A stretch of DNA of 64,000 nt. It comes from an uncultured Arthrobacter sp. GTDB taxonomy: Bacteria; Actinomycetota; Actinomycetes; Actinomycetales; Micrococcaceae. A program made the position numbers and the translations under genes. Location: the NCBI RefSeq assembly GCF_947493765.1, contig NZ_CANLSZ010000001.1:310001-374000 (forward strand), in the 5' to 3' direction. The notes beneath the pieces were generated by a model. It was not told the DNA's origin. It was given only the letters and a program-made list of their open reading frames with translations, and did not search any database. Shown here one piece after another: positions 36,770 through 46,290 of the stretch. Numbering within the stretch: position 1 is the first letter of the stretch; each line of letters begins with the position of its first letter.

Positions 36770-38560
36770 ATGCGTAACAAGCGCACCATGTCGCTCGCCG
36801 CTCTCTCCATCGGAGCCCTCATGCTCAGCGCGTGCGGTTCGGCCGGCGGGACCTCCGACTCCGACTCCGCCTCGTCGTCGGGCTCGAACGAGAATCTGGC
36901 ATCGACCATCACCATCGCGATCAGCCAGGCACCGACCGCCTACAACGGCAACACCGCCGCCACGAACGCGGTCTACAACACGTACGTCGACAACCTGTCA
37001 TCCAGCGCCTTCGTGTCGTACAGCCCGTCAGGATCGCTCGAGCAGAACACCGATTTCGGAAGCTACGAGAAGACCAGCGACGATCCGCTGACGGTGAAGT
37101 ACACCATCAACGAGGACGCCGTCTGGTCCGACGGCACCCCCATCGACTACGACGACGTCCTGCTGAGCTGGGCCTCCATGTCGGGGACGCACCCCACCGG
37201 CGAGACGGACGAGGAGACCGGCGCCGAGGCCGACCTCTTCCAGGCCTCCTCGACCAACGGCTTCTCCCAGATGAAGATGATCGAGGGCGAGGCTGGCGAC
37301 AAGGAGTTCGAGGTCGTCTTCGACGAGCCCTACGCCGACTGGGAGGCCCTCTTCACCACCGGGGTCTTCATGCCGGCGCACATCGCCGCCGAGCAGGGCG
37401 GCCTGTCCGCCGACGGCGACGGCGCGGAACTCATCGACGCCATCAAGAACGACGACCGCGATGCCCTCACCCCCGTGGCCGAGTTCTGGAACACCGGCTG
37501 GGCCTACGAGGCCGATCTGCCCACTCTCCCGGACCTCGCACTGCTGCCGTCCTCCGGCCCGTACAAGCTCGACAACGCCGTCAACGGCACCCTCACGCTC
37601 AAGAAGAACGAGGAGTACTGGGGCGAGGAGCGGGAGGGCCAGACCGAGACCATGGTCTTCAAGACCGTCGTCGACGAGGAGGCCGTGCAGGCCCTCCAGA
37701 ACGGCGACGTCGACATCATCGACCCCTCGAGCCCCACGGTGGACACCAAGACAGCCCTGGAGCAGATCGGCGAGACCGTCACCGTGGACACCGGCCAGTC
37801 GTTCACGTTCTCGCACGTGGACCTGGACCAGCGTCCCGGCGCGGTGTTCGAGGATCTGAAGGTGCGCCAGGCGTTCGCGGCCTGCATTCCGAAGGCCGAC
37901 ATGGTAAACAAGTTCGTCACCCCGGTCGATCCCGAGGGCTCCGTGCTGAATCTTCGAGAGTACCAGCCGAGCCATGACGATTACCAGACCGTGCTCGACG
38001 GCGCCCCCGCCGCCCAGGGCGACGGCGTCGCCGACATCGAGAAGGCCAAATCCCTGCTCGAGGAGGCCGGCAAGACGGAGCCCGTCAAGGTGTCCATGAT
38101 GTTCGCCTCGACGAGCCAGCTGCGCGCCGACCAGGTCTCCCTCGTGAAGGACTCCTGCGACAAGGCCGGCTTCGAGATCACCCCGCAGCCCGAGGCCGAG
38201 TGGAGCGCCAAGCTCCCGCAGCCCGGAGCCTGGGACGCCGTGATCTTCGGCTGGTCCGGTAGTGGCCTCGTGGCCTCCGGTCAGTCCATCTACGTCACCG
38301 ACGGGGAGCAGAACTTCGGCGGCTACACCAATGAGGAGGTGGACAGCCTCTGGGACGACATCGCGACCAGCACCGACGCCGAGCAGGTCGTCCCGCTGAA
38401 GACCGAGCTCGAGCAGGCACTTGCCGACACGCAGTACAACGTGGTGCTCTACGCGAACCCGAGTCTCGCGGGGTACACCTCGGATCTCGAGGGTGTCGAA
38501 CTGAATCCCACGCAGACCGGCATCACCTGGAATGCCTACACCTGGACGAAGCAGAACTGA
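36770..38560 (+). CDS. ABC transporter family 5 (peptide) substrate-binding lipoprotein
   Basis: MRNKRTMSLAALSIGALMLSACGSAGG lipobox; DAVWSDGTPIDYDDVLLSWASMSG. Confidence 0.9.
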   Translation: MRNKRTMSLAALSIGALMLSACGSAGGTSDSDSASSSGSNENLASTITIAISQAPTAYNGNTAATNAVYNTYVDNLSSSAFVSYSPSGSLEQNTDFGSYEKTSDDPLTVKYTINEDAVWSDGTPIDYDDVLLSWASMSGTHPTGETDEETGAEADLFQASSTNGFSQMKMIEGEAGDKEFEVVFDEPYADWEALFTTGVFMPAHIAAEQGGLSADGDGAELIDAIKNDDRDALTPVAEFWNTGWAYEADLPTLPDLALLPSSGPYKLDNAVNGTLTLKKNEEYWGEEREGQTETMVFKTVVDEEAVQALQNGDVDIIDPSSPTVDTKTALEQIGETVTVDTGQSFTFSHVDLDQRPGAVFEDLKVRQAFAACIPKADMVNKFVTPVDPEGSVLNLREYQPSHDDYQTVLDGAPAAQGDGVADIEKAKSLLEEAGKTEPVKVSMMFASTSQLRADQVSLVKDSCDKAGFEITPQPEAEWSAKLPQPGAWDAVIFGWSGSGLVASGQSIYVTDGEQNFGGYTNEEVDSLWDDIATSTDAEQVVPLKTELEQALADTQYNVVLYANPSLAGYTSDLEGVELNPTQTGITWNAYTWTKQN

Positions 38561-38586
38561 CAGCGGCTTCCCCATGAGTGCATGAG

Positions 38587-38614
38587 GACGGGCAGGCCTG
38601 CGGGCCTGCCCGTC
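38587..38614. terminator. Hairpin between binding protein and permease genes
   Basis: GACGGGCAGGC-ctgcgg-GCCTGCCCGTC, 11-bp stem. Confidence 0.55.
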
Positions 38615-38660
38615 CCCGTGCCAGCTCTCGCCATCACCTGCAGCGCCTCCTAGGAGCCCC

Positions 38661-40193
38661 GTGTTCTACTTCATCGCCAAGCGCACCGTCATCTCGTTCT
38701 TCATCATGCTCGCGGCCACCACCCTCATGTACTTCCTCACCATCTCCTCGGGCGACCCCTTCGAGGATCTGGGTGAGACGAGCGGCCCGCAGAAGGCGGC
38801 GACCATCGCGGCCCGCACCGCCGCCATGAATCTCGATGTGGCGCCGATCCCCCGCTACTTCCTCTGGTTGCAGGACGTGGGTCACTGCCTCGTGCCCGGC
38901 GGGGTCTCCTGCACGCTCGGCCAGGACCGCACCGGGGCCGCGGTCCTCCCACAGCTGGAGAACGCCATGGGCTCCACGCTGCGCCTCGTCGTCGTCGCGA
39001 CGGTCCTCGCCCTGGTCCTGGGCGTCGTCGTCGGGATCGTCACGGCGATCCGCCAGTACAGCACGTTCGACTACTCGATCACCTTCGTCTCGTTCCTGCT
39101 GTTCTCCCTGCCGCTGTTCTGGCTGTCCACCCTGCTCAAGCAGTACCTGGCGATCGACCTGAACACGTGGCTGGACAATCCGCAGTTCTCGTATCTCACG
39201 ATCGCCCTGATAGGGGTGGTCGCCGGCGTGATCTGGGCGGTCGTCGTCGGCGGCGACCGCAGACGTCGGCTCGTCGTCTTCGGCGTCGCCGCCGTGGTGA
39301 CGGCCCTGGCGCTCTATCTGCTCCTCGTCACCGGCTGGTTCGTCACCCCCGGGTTCGGCGTGGTCGGCATGCTCGTCTCCGCCGTGGGCATCGCCGTGCT
39401 GTGGACGGCACTGCTCGCAGGGTTCCGCCGCCGCCGGGTGCTCAACGCCGCTCTCGCCGCGGCAGGCGTGAGCTTCGCCGGCTACCTCGTGTCCATCCAG
39501 CTGCTCGACGATCCGAACTGGCTCGTGCTGGTCGCGCTGGTGATCGTGCTGGCGGTCGTCTGCTACGTGGTGGCCGGTCTCATCGGCGGCCCGTTCCGCG
39601 CGCAGGCCGCGAGGATCGGGGCCGTCATCGCGGTCTCCATGAGCCTGCTGATCGTCGTGGATCGCCTCCTCCAGGCGTACCCCACGCTGTCGGCCAAGGC
39701 CGGCGGGCGTCCCATCCCCACCACCGGATCGCAGTCGGCGAACCTCGAGGGCACCTTCTGGGAGATCAACCTCGACTACGCGCTGCACCTCATCCTGCCC
39801 ACGATCGCCCTGACGCTGATCTCCTTCGCCACCTACACCCGGTACACCAGGGCCAGTCAGCTGGACGTCATGAACCAGGACTACATCCGCACGGCGAGGG
39901 CCAAGGGCCTGAGCGAACGCACGGTCCTGGTCAAGCACGCGTTCCGCAACGCGATGATCCCCATCACCACCCTCATGGCGTTCGACTTCGCGGGCGTACT
40001 GGGCGGCGCGGTCATCACGGAGCAGGTCTTCGGCTGGAACGGCATGGGCAAGCTCTTCGTCGACGGCATCAATGCGGTGGACCCGGGCCCGGTCATGGCG
40101 TTCTTCCTCGTGGTGGGTACCGCCGCTGTGCTCTTCAACATGCTGGCCGACATCGCCTACGCCTTCCTCGACCCGCGCATCACCCTGAGCTAG
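38661..40193 (+). CDS. Peptide ABC transporter permease (DppB-like, enlarged)
   Basis: C-terminal DppB core (YTRYTRASQLDVMNQDYIRTARAKGLSERTVLVKHAFRNAMIPI); 510 aa with extra central hydrophobic region. Confidence 0.9.
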   Translation: MFYFIAKRTVISFFIMLAATTLMYFLTISSGDPFEDLGETSGPQKAATIAARTAAMNLDVAPIPRYFLWLQDVGHCLVPGGVSCTLGQDRTGAAVLPQLENAMGSTLRLVVVATVLALVLGVVVGIVTAIRQYSTFDYSITFVSFLLFSLPLFWLSTLLKQYLAIDLNTWLDNPQFSYLTIALIGVVAGVIWAVVVGGDRRRRLVVFGVAAVVTALALYLLLVTGWFVTPGFGVVGMLVSAVGIAVLWTALLAGFRRRRVLNAALAAAGVSFAGYLVSIQLLDDPNWLVLVALVIVLAVVCYVVAGLIGGPFRAQAARIGAVIAVSMSLLIVVDRLLQAYPTLSAKAGGRPIPTTGSQSANLEGTFWEINLDYALHLILPTIALTLISFATYTRYTRASQLDVMNQDYIRTARAKGLSERTVLVKHAFRNAMIPITTLMAFDFAGVLGGAVITEQVFGWNGMGKLFVDGINAVDPGPVMAFFLVVGTAAVLFNMLADIAYAFLDPRITLS

Positions 40194-40202
40194 GACATCC
40201 CC

Positions 40203-41234
40203 ATGAGCAACAACGACAAGCAGCGGGACGATTCCCGCCCCTCCGTGGAGCTGTCGGAGCTGACCCTGCTGAGCCAGGACTCCGACATCGCGGGTTCCCC
40301 GCGCACCCGGGACCAGACGGCGCGCGTCCAGACCGAGGCCAAGAGCCAGGGCAAGCTGATCCGCGAGAGGTTCTTCCGGCACAAGGGAGCCCTCGCCGGC
40401 ATCACGCTCCTGGTGCTGATCTTCATCCTGGCCTTCAGTTCCATCGGGTTCGCCGGGATCCCCGGCTGGTGGGACAAGGAGTACGACGTCCTGGCCGACC
40501 GCTTCAACGAGGGCAGGCCCACCCTGACGCTGTGGCCCTTCAGCCTCGGCGAGCACCCCTTCGGGCAGGACGTCCTGGGCCGTGACTACTTCGCCCTGAC
40601 CATGCGCGGCACGCAGACCTCGCTCATCATCGCCTTCATCGTGGGGCTCGTGGCCATGGTCATCGGTACCACGGTCGGTGCGATCGCCGGCTACTTCCGC
40701 GGCTGGACCGAGGCGTTCCTCATGCGCATCACCGACGTCGTCATCACCATCCCCACGCTGGTCATCGCCGCGGCGGTGGCGGGCATCGTCGCGAAGGCGG
40801 GCATCATCCCGTTCGCCCTGTTCCTCGGGGTGGTGACGTGGACGGGCCTGGCGCGGCTGGTCCGCGGTGAATTCCTGTCCCTGCGGGAGAAGGAGTTCGT
40901 CGAATCGGCCAAGTCGGTGGGCGCGAGTTCCGCCCGGATCATCTTCCGCCACATCCTGCCCAACACGGTGGGCGTCATCATCGTCTCGACGACGCTCGCC
41001 ATCTCGGGGGCCATCCTCCTGGAGACGGCCCTGAGCTACCTAGGGCTCGGCGTCACCGCCCCGGACACGTCCCTCGGCAAGGCCATCAACGACAATCGCT
41101 CCGCCCTCACGGTGCGGCCGTGGCTGTTCCTGTGGCCCGGCGCCTTCATCATCGGGATCGCCCTGGCGGTCAACTTCATCGGTGACGGCCTCCGCGACGC
41201 GTTCGATCCCAAGCAGACAAGGGTGAAGCAGTAA
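40203..41234 (+). CDS. Peptide ABC transporter permease (DppC-like)
   Basis: HPFGQDVLGRDYFALTMRGTQTSLIIAFIVGL; EKEFVESAKSVGASSARIIFRHILPN. Confidence 0.92.
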   Translation: MSNNDKQRDDSRPSVELSELTLLSQDSDIAGSPRTRDQTARVQTEAKSQGKLIRERFFRHKGALAGITLLVLIFILAFSSIGFAGIPGWWDKEYDVLADRFNEGRPTLTLWPFSLGEHPFGQDVLGRDYFALTMRGTQTSLIIAFIVGLVAMVIGTTVGAIAGYFRGWTEAFLMRITDVVITIPTLVIAAAVAGIVAKAGIIPFALFLGVVTWTGLARLVRGEFLSLREKEFVESAKSVGASSARIIFRHILPNTVGVIIVSTTLAISGAILLETALSYLGLGVTAPDTSLGKAINDNRSALTVRPWLFLWPGAFIIGIALAVNFIGDGLRDAFDPKQTRVKQ

Positions 41235-43015
41235 TGAGCTCCAGCACAGTCGTCATCTCCGACGAACAGACCCCCGTCCACAGCGGCCCCATCCTCGAGG
41301 TCTCGGGACTCGGCGTCGAGTTCAATGTCGACAACGAGTGGGTCATGGCGGCCGAGGACGTCTCCTACCGGATCCGTCCCGGCGAGATCCTCGCGATCGT
41401 GGGCGAGTCCGGCTCCGGCAAGAGCATGTCATCGCTGGCCCTGCTCGGTCTGCTCCCCCGCAACGGGCGCTGCACGGGCAGCGCGAAGATGCAGGGTAAC
41501 GAACTGATCGGCGCTCCGCAGAGCACGCTCCGGAAGATCCGCGGCAACGACATCGCCATGATCTTCCAGGAACCCATGACGGCGCTGAACCCCGTGCTGA
41601 CCGTGGGCGAACAGATCCGCGAGGCCATCGAGCAGCACACCGAGCTCTCGCCCGCCGATGCGAAGAAGCGCGCCATCGAGCTGCTCCTCATGGTCGAGAT
41701 CCCCGAGGCCGAGCGGCGGTACGACTCCTACCCGCACCAGTTCTCGGGCGGCCAGCGGCAACGCGCCATGATCGCCATCGCCCTCGCGAACGACCCGATG
41801 CTGCTCATCGCGGACGAACCCACGACGGCGCTCGACGTGACGGTGCAGGCCGAGGTGCTGGATCTGTTGCGTACCCTCAACAAGCGGCTCAACAGCGCCG
41901 TCCTCCTCATCACCCACGACATGGGGGTGGTGGCCGATCTCGCCGACCACGTGGTGGTCATGGAGAAGGGCAGGATCGTCGAGGCCGCGCCGACCGCGCA
42001 ACTGTTCTCCTCCCCCACCCAGGACTACACGAAGCAGCTCCTCGGCGCCGTCCCCCACCTCGGCTCGAAGGTCGGCGGCGTGCTGACCGACGTCGAGGTG
42101 GTGGACGGACGCCTGGAGCTCCACGAGGAGTACGCGGAGGAGGCCCGGCGCGCGCAGGCGGAGCACAGCGCCTCCGGGGTAGAGCCGGCCCTCGAGCTCG
42201 TGGACGTGGACATCGAGTATCCGGGGCGCTTCCGCCAGCCCGCCTTCAAGGCCGTCAGCGGGGTGTCGATCACCATCAATCCGGGTGAGGTCATGGGCCT
42301 GGTCGGCGAGTCGGGGTCGGGGAAGTCGACGATCGCGCGTGCCGTCACGGGTCTGATCAGGACCTCCGGCGGGAGCATCTCCATCAACGGGACGGACATC
42401 ACCACGCTCAGCGCCCGCAAGCTCAAGCCGCTGCGCAAGAGATTCGCGATCGTCTTCCAGGATCCCGCGGCATCCCTGAATCCGCGCCTGTCCATCGGCG
42501 ACAGCATCGGCGAGCCCCTGCTCCTCCATGAGAAGCTCGGGCGCGAGGAGCTCGACAAGCGCGTGGCCGGCCTCCTGGACGACGTCCAGCTGCCGATCGC
42601 CTTCCGCAACAGGTATCCGCACGAGCTCTCCGGCGGGCAGCGGCAGCGCGTGGGTATCGCCCGCGCCCTGTCCCTGCGTCCGGATCTGCTCGTCGCCGAC
42701 GAGCCGACCTCCGCACTCGACGTCTCGGTGCAGGCGGCCGTGCTCGAGCTGCTGCAGGATCTGCAGCGGGAGCGGGGCTTCGCCTGCCTCTTCGTGAGTC
42801 ACGACCTCGCCGTCGTCGAGCTCCTCGCGAGCCACATCGCCGTCCTCAACAAGGGTCGGCTCGTGGAGCAGGGCAGCACCGAGCAGGTGCTCAAGTACCC
42901 GAGGGACCCCTACACGCGCCGTCTGCTCGCGGCGGCTCCCGTGCCCGATCCGCAGGAGCAGTCGAAGCGCCGCGAGCAGCGCTCGATCATCCTGGCCGCG
43001 GGGACCACCGAGTAG
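41234..43015 (+). CDS. Peptide ABC transporter ATPase, fused DppD-DppF (two nucleotide-binding domains)
   Basis: Two Walker A (GESGSGKSMSSLALLGLL; GESGSGKSTIARAVTGLI) and two signature motifs (FSGGQRQRAMIAIAL; LSGGQRQRVGIARAL). Confidence 0.95.
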   Translation: MSSSTVVISDEQTPVHSGPILEVSGLGVEFNVDNEWVMAAEDVSYRIRPGEILAIVGESGSGKSMSSLALLGLLPRNGRCTGSAKMQGNELIGAPQSTLRKIRGNDIAMIFQEPMTALNPVLTVGEQIREAIEQHTELSPADAKKRAIELLLMVEIPEAERRYDSYPHQFSGGQRQRAMIAIALANDPMLLIADEPTTALDVTVQAEVLDLLRTLNKRLNSAVLLITHDMGVVADLADHVVVMEKGRIVEAAPTAQLFSSPTQDYTKQLLGAVPHLGSKVGGVLTDVEVVDGRLELHEEYAEEARRAQAEHSASGVEPALELVDVDIEYPGRFRQPAFKAVSGVSITINPGEVMGLVGESGSGKSTIARAVTGLIRTSGGSISINGTDITTLSARKLKPLRKRFAIVFQDPAASLNPRLSIGDSIGEPLLLHEKLGREELDKRVAGLLDDVQLPIAFRNRYPHELSGGQRQRVGIARALSLRPDLLVADEPTSALDVSVQAAVLELLQDLQRERGFACLFVSHDLAVVELLASHIAVLNKGRLVEQGSTEQVLKYPRDPYTRRLLAAAPVPDPQEQSKRREQRSIILAAGTTE

Positions 43016-43057
43016 CGCCACCAAGTAGGGCCACCGAGCAGGTCCACCGGGCGGGCT
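43006..43057 (+). repeat. 13-bp degenerate tandem repeat x4 starting in the dpp ATPase stop-codon region
   Basis: CACCGAGTAGCGC / CACCAAGTAGGGC / CACCGAGCAGGTC / CACCGGGCGGGCT. Confidence 0.7.
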
Positions 43058-43081
43058 CACTCAGTGGACCCCGCAACGTGA

Positions 43082-43111
43082 GGAGCCCCTGTCGTACGCG
43101 ACAGGGGCTCC
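43082..43111. terminator. Bidirectional terminator-like hairpin between convergent genes
   Basis: GGAGCCCCTGTCG-tacg-CGACAGGGGCTCC, 13-bp perfect stem. Confidence 0.75.
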
Positions 43112-43134
43112 CCACATCTGCAACCGGTGATCGA

Positions 43135-44100
43135 TCAGTGGCGGAAGACGATCTTGCCGAAGACCTCGCCGTCGAGCATCCGGCGGAATCCGGCCGCCGC
43201 CTCCTCGAGGGGAAGGACGGTGTCAATCACCGGGCGGACGCCGGTCGCGACGAGGAAGCGGGTGAGCCGGAGCATCTCGTCCCGGGTCCCCATGGTGGAG
43301 CCCAGGACCCGGAGCTGGAGGAAGAACACGCGGTTCAGATCGGCCGACGGCGCCGGGCCGCTCGTCGCACCGCAGGTGACCACGGTGCCGCCCGGAACGA
43401 GGGAGCGCAGGGAATGGGCCCAGGTGGCCTCACCCACCGAATCGAAGACGACGTCCACGCGCTCCGGCAGCCGGGCTCCGGCGTCGAACACCTGATCCGC
43501 GCCGAGGTCCAGCGCGCGCTGCCGCTTCTCCTCGCTGCGGCTCGTCGCCCAGACCCGGAAGCCCGCAGCCGAGGCCAGGGCGATGACGGCGGAGGCCACC
43601 CCGCCTCCGGCGCCCTGCACGAGCACCGTCGAGCCCGGAGCCGCGGGCGAGACCGTGAAGAGCATGCGGTACGCGGTGAGCCAGGCCGTCGGCAGGCAGG
43701 CTGCCTCCTCGAAGGAGAGCTCCGCGGGCTTGGGCACGAGATTGCGCTCCGGGACCCAGACGTAGTCCGCCATGGTCCCGGGGTGACGTTCGGAGAGCAG
43801 GGAGCGGCTGGGATCGAGCGTCTCGTCGCCGCGCCACTCGGGCGAGGACACGACGCCGTGGACGATCACCTCGTTGCCGTCGTCGTCGATCCCGGCCGCG
43901 TCGCAGCCGAGAATCATCGGCAGCCGCTCCTCGGGAAGCCCCACGCCCTGCAGCGACCACAGGTCGTGGTGGTTGAGGCTGGAGGCGACGACCTCGACCC
44001 GCCGGAAGCCCTCCGGTGCGCCCGGTGCGTCCAGCTCCCCGATGGTGAGGCCGCCGAGGGGGTCGTCTCCGGACTGGGTGGCAGCATAGACCGCGCGCAT
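43135..44100 (-). CDS. Zinc-binding alcohol dehydrogenase family / quinone oxidoreductase-like protein
   Basis: MRAVYAATQSGDDPLGGLTIGELDAPGAPEGFRRVEVVASSLNHHDLWSLQGVG; VLVQGAGGGVASAVIALASAAG. Confidence 0.9.
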   Translation of the reverse strand: MRAVYAATQSGDDPLGGLTIGELDAPGAPEGFRRVEVVASSLNHHDLWSLQGVGLPEERLPMILGCDAAGIDDDGNEVIVHGVVSSPEWRGDETLDPSRSLLSERHPGTMADYVWVPERNLVPKPAELSFEEAACLPTAWLTAYRMLFTVSPAAPGSTVLVQGAGGGVASAVIALASAAGFRVWATSRSEEKRQRALDLGADQVFDAGARLPERVDVVFDSVGEATWAHSLRSLVPGGTVVTCGATSGPAPSADLNRVFFLQLRVLGSTMGTRDEMLRLTRFLVATGVRPVIDTVLPLEEAAAGFRRMLDGEVFGKIVFRH

Positions 44101-44223
44101 ACGTGAGCTCCTTCGGTGGCGGATGATCCTCCTCATCCTAGGTGAGCGCATGCGGCACGTCACCGGCGGTGTGGGATACTTGGATGCAGCCCTGCGGATC
44201 CGGAACGTCAGAAGGAGAGAGCC

Positions 44224-44298
44224 ATGAGCAAGCGAGCACGCAAGAAGCGCGATCGGAAGCGCGGCGGCGCGAACCACGGTAAGCGCCCCAACGCCTGA
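44224..44298 (+). CDS. Ribosomal protein bL37-like 24-aa peptide
   Basis: MSKRARKKRDRKRGGANHGKRPNA*, GAAGGAGAG SD; absent from the ORF track because of size. Confidence 0.8.
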   Translation: MSKRARKKRDRKRGGANHGKRPNA

Positions 44299-44314
44299 CC
44301 AGGCGTCAGCAATG

Positions 44315-44358
44315 ACGAGAGAACCTCCGGCACCCATGGGTGCCGGAGGTTCTCTCGT
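44315..44358. terminator. 44-bp perfect palindrome after the bL37-like ORF
   Basis: ACGAGAGAACCTCCGGCACCCA|TGGGTGCCGGAGGTTCTCTCGT. Confidence 0.85.
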
Positions 44359-44360
44359 TG

Positions 44361-44399
44361 AGCTGTACTTCTCGGTCATTCAGCTGTACTTCTCGGTCA
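44361..44399 (+). repeat. 18-bp direct repeat x2 (21-bp period)
   Basis: AGCTGTACTTCTCGGTCA at 44361 and 44382. Confidence 0.85.
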
Positions 44400-44448
44400 G
44401 CCGTACTGGTGCGCGCTCGTCCCAGCGCCTGATGATCCTAGCGCCGGA

Positions 44449-44709
44449 TCAGTGGTCCACGGTCTTGAGGTGATTGATGCGCCCCAGGATGGTGGCCTTG
44501 AGCGTGGCCGGGGCCACCTCGGTGCAGGAACGCTTGACCACCGAGCGGATCACACACTCGAGATCGTGCTCCTCGGCGCACTGGGGACACCCGTCCAGAT
44601 GGTCCTTGATCTCCACGAGGTCCTGGTGGGAGAGTGCCCCGTCCAGGTACTCGTACAGCCGTTCGATCCTCGAGTCGGCGCAGTCGCCGAGGCTCTCGCA
44701 ATCGCTCAT
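44449..44709 (-). CDS. rsrA: Mycothiol-system anti-sigma-R factor RsrA
   Basis: ZAS motif [26 protein letters not shown]; overlaps sigR. Confidence 0.93.
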   Translation of the reverse strand: MSDCESLGDCADSRIERLYEYLDGALSHQDLVEIKDHLDGCPQCAEEHDLECVIRSVVKRSCTEVAPATLKATILGRINHLKTVDH

Positions 44710-45422
44710 TTCGTCGTCTCCTGTTCCTTGCCGACCGGAGCCGCGACCTTCGACGCGGCAGCGCTTCCTTCACTGGTTCCTGCAGTACCCGCCGTCCCGC
44801 GCCCGAGCCCGCGCTCGTAGGCGTACTCGGCGAGGATCTCGCGCAGCAGCTTGCGCCCGCGATGCAGCCGGGACATGACCGTGCCGATGGGGGTGTTCAT
44901 GATCTCGGCGATCTCCTTGTACGCGAAGCCCTCCACGTCGGAGAAGTACACCGCGAGGCGGAAGTCCTCCGGGATGGCCTGCAGCGCACGCTTCACGTCC
45001 GAGTCGGGCAGATGATCGAGTGCCTCCACCTCGGCGGACCGCAGTCCGGCGGAGGTGTGCTCGGCGGCCTTGGCGAGCTGCCAGTCCTCGATGGTGTCCG
45101 AGTGGGACTGCAGCGGTTCACGCTGCCGCTTGCGGTACAGGTTGATGTACGTGTTGGTGAGGATCCGGTACAGCCAGGCCTTCAGGTTCGTCCCCGGCCG
45201 GTACTGGTGGAACGCGGAGAAGGCCTTCGTGTAGGCCTCCTGCACCAGGTCCTCGGCGTCGCTGGGATTGCGTGCCATACGCATGGCCGCCGAGTAGAGC
45301 TGGTCCACGTACTGCATGGCGTCGCGCTCGAACCGCGCCTTGCGGTCGCTGTCCGACTCCGTCGAGACGTCCAGCTGGGCGTCCTCGGCCTGGTTGCTGC
45401 CTGCGGGGGCTGTTGTATTCAT
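44706..45422 (-). CDS. sigR: ECF sigma factor SigR (short-form start 45422; extended start possible at 45536)
   Basis: [96 protein letters not shown]. Confidence 0.93.
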   Translation of the reverse strand: MNTTAPAGSNQAEDAQLDVSTESDSDRKARFERDAMQYVDQLYSAAMRMARNPSDAEDLVQEAYTKAFSAFHQYRPGTNLKAWLYRILTNTYINLYRKRQREPLQSHSDTIEDWQLAKAAEHTSAGLRSAEVEALDHLPDSDVKRALQAIPEDFRLAVYFSDVEGFAYKEIAEIMNTPIGTVMSRLHRGRKLLREILAEYAYERGLGRGTAGTAGTSEGSAAASKVAAPVGKEQETTK

Positions 45423-45567
45423 CGAGCTGAAGTCTACTCGTCCGCGCTGTCGCGGCACCGTGCCGACCACGCGCCGTGGCGCCGTCGACAACTGGAAATC
45501 CGGTCTCTCGACCGTCGTGGTGCGTGTGCCCGTCATCCGTGTCACCTCTTTCCGTTACCCCTGGTGC

Positions 45568-45593
45568 AACCTCTCCTCCGGTCCCCTTATTCC
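45568..45593 (-). promoter_or_regulatory. SigR-type promoter upstream of sigR
   Basis: Reverse strand GGAAT-N18-GTT (GGAATAAGGGGACCGGAGGAGAGGTT), exact match to the SigR/SigH consensus. Confidence 0.8.
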
Positions 45594-45737
45594 GATCAGC
45601 ATTCCGGTCCGCCCGCCCACTCCCGCCGTCGCGGCCCACGGATCGCCCCGTCCCGGCGGCCGTGCCAAACTAGACTCAGCATGCTTGGTACAACACAATC
45701 GAGCCCGGCCCAGGCCGCCGGGAACCTGGAGGCAGTT

Positions 45738-46286
45738 ATGACCCTTGTCCGTGTACTCGCCCGACCGCTCATCGCCGGCAGTTTCGTGTTCTCCGGCGTC
45801 GAGCGCCTCCGCACGGCCGGCGCCACCGCCCCCCAGCTCAAGCCCGTCCTCGCCGGTGTCACCAAGGTGGTCCCCTCCGCCGCGGCGGTGACGAGCAACG
45901 AGAAGCTCGTGGGCCAGGTCCTCGGCGCCACCCAGATCGGGGCAGCCCTGCTGCTGGGCATCGGCCGGTTCTCCCGGTTCTCCGCCCTGCTCCTGACGGT
46001 CACCGCCACCGTGAACACGCTGGTGGACTACCGCTCCGCGGACTCCGCCACCCCCGAGGACAAGAAGGCACGGCGGTCGCAGCTATTGAAGAACCTCTCC
46101 CTGATCGGGGCCGTGCTGCTGGCCTCGGTGGACACGAACGGCAAGCCGGGCATGGCGTGGCGCGCAGGTCACCTCGCCGAGGGCGCCCGCAAGAATGCGG
46201 TGGGCCTGAGCAAGGATGCACGCAAGCAGCTGAAGAAGGCCGACAAGGCCGTCCGCAAGACCGCCTCCGACGTCGTCGGTTCCTAG
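45738..46286 (+). CDS. DoxX-family membrane protein
   Basis: MTLVRVLARPLIAGSFVFSGVERLRTAGATAPQLKPV..., SD TGGAGG; divergent from sigR. Confidence 0.85.
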   Translation: MTLVRVLARPLIAGSFVFSGVERLRTAGATAPQLKPVLAGVTKVVPSAAAVTSNEKLVGQVLGATQIGAALLLGIGRFSRFSALLLTVTATVNTLVDYRSADSATPEDKKARRSQLLKNLSLIGAVLLASVDTNGKPGMAWRAGHLAEGARKNAVGLSKDARKQLKKADKAVRKTASDVVGS

Positions 46287-46290
46287 GCAC

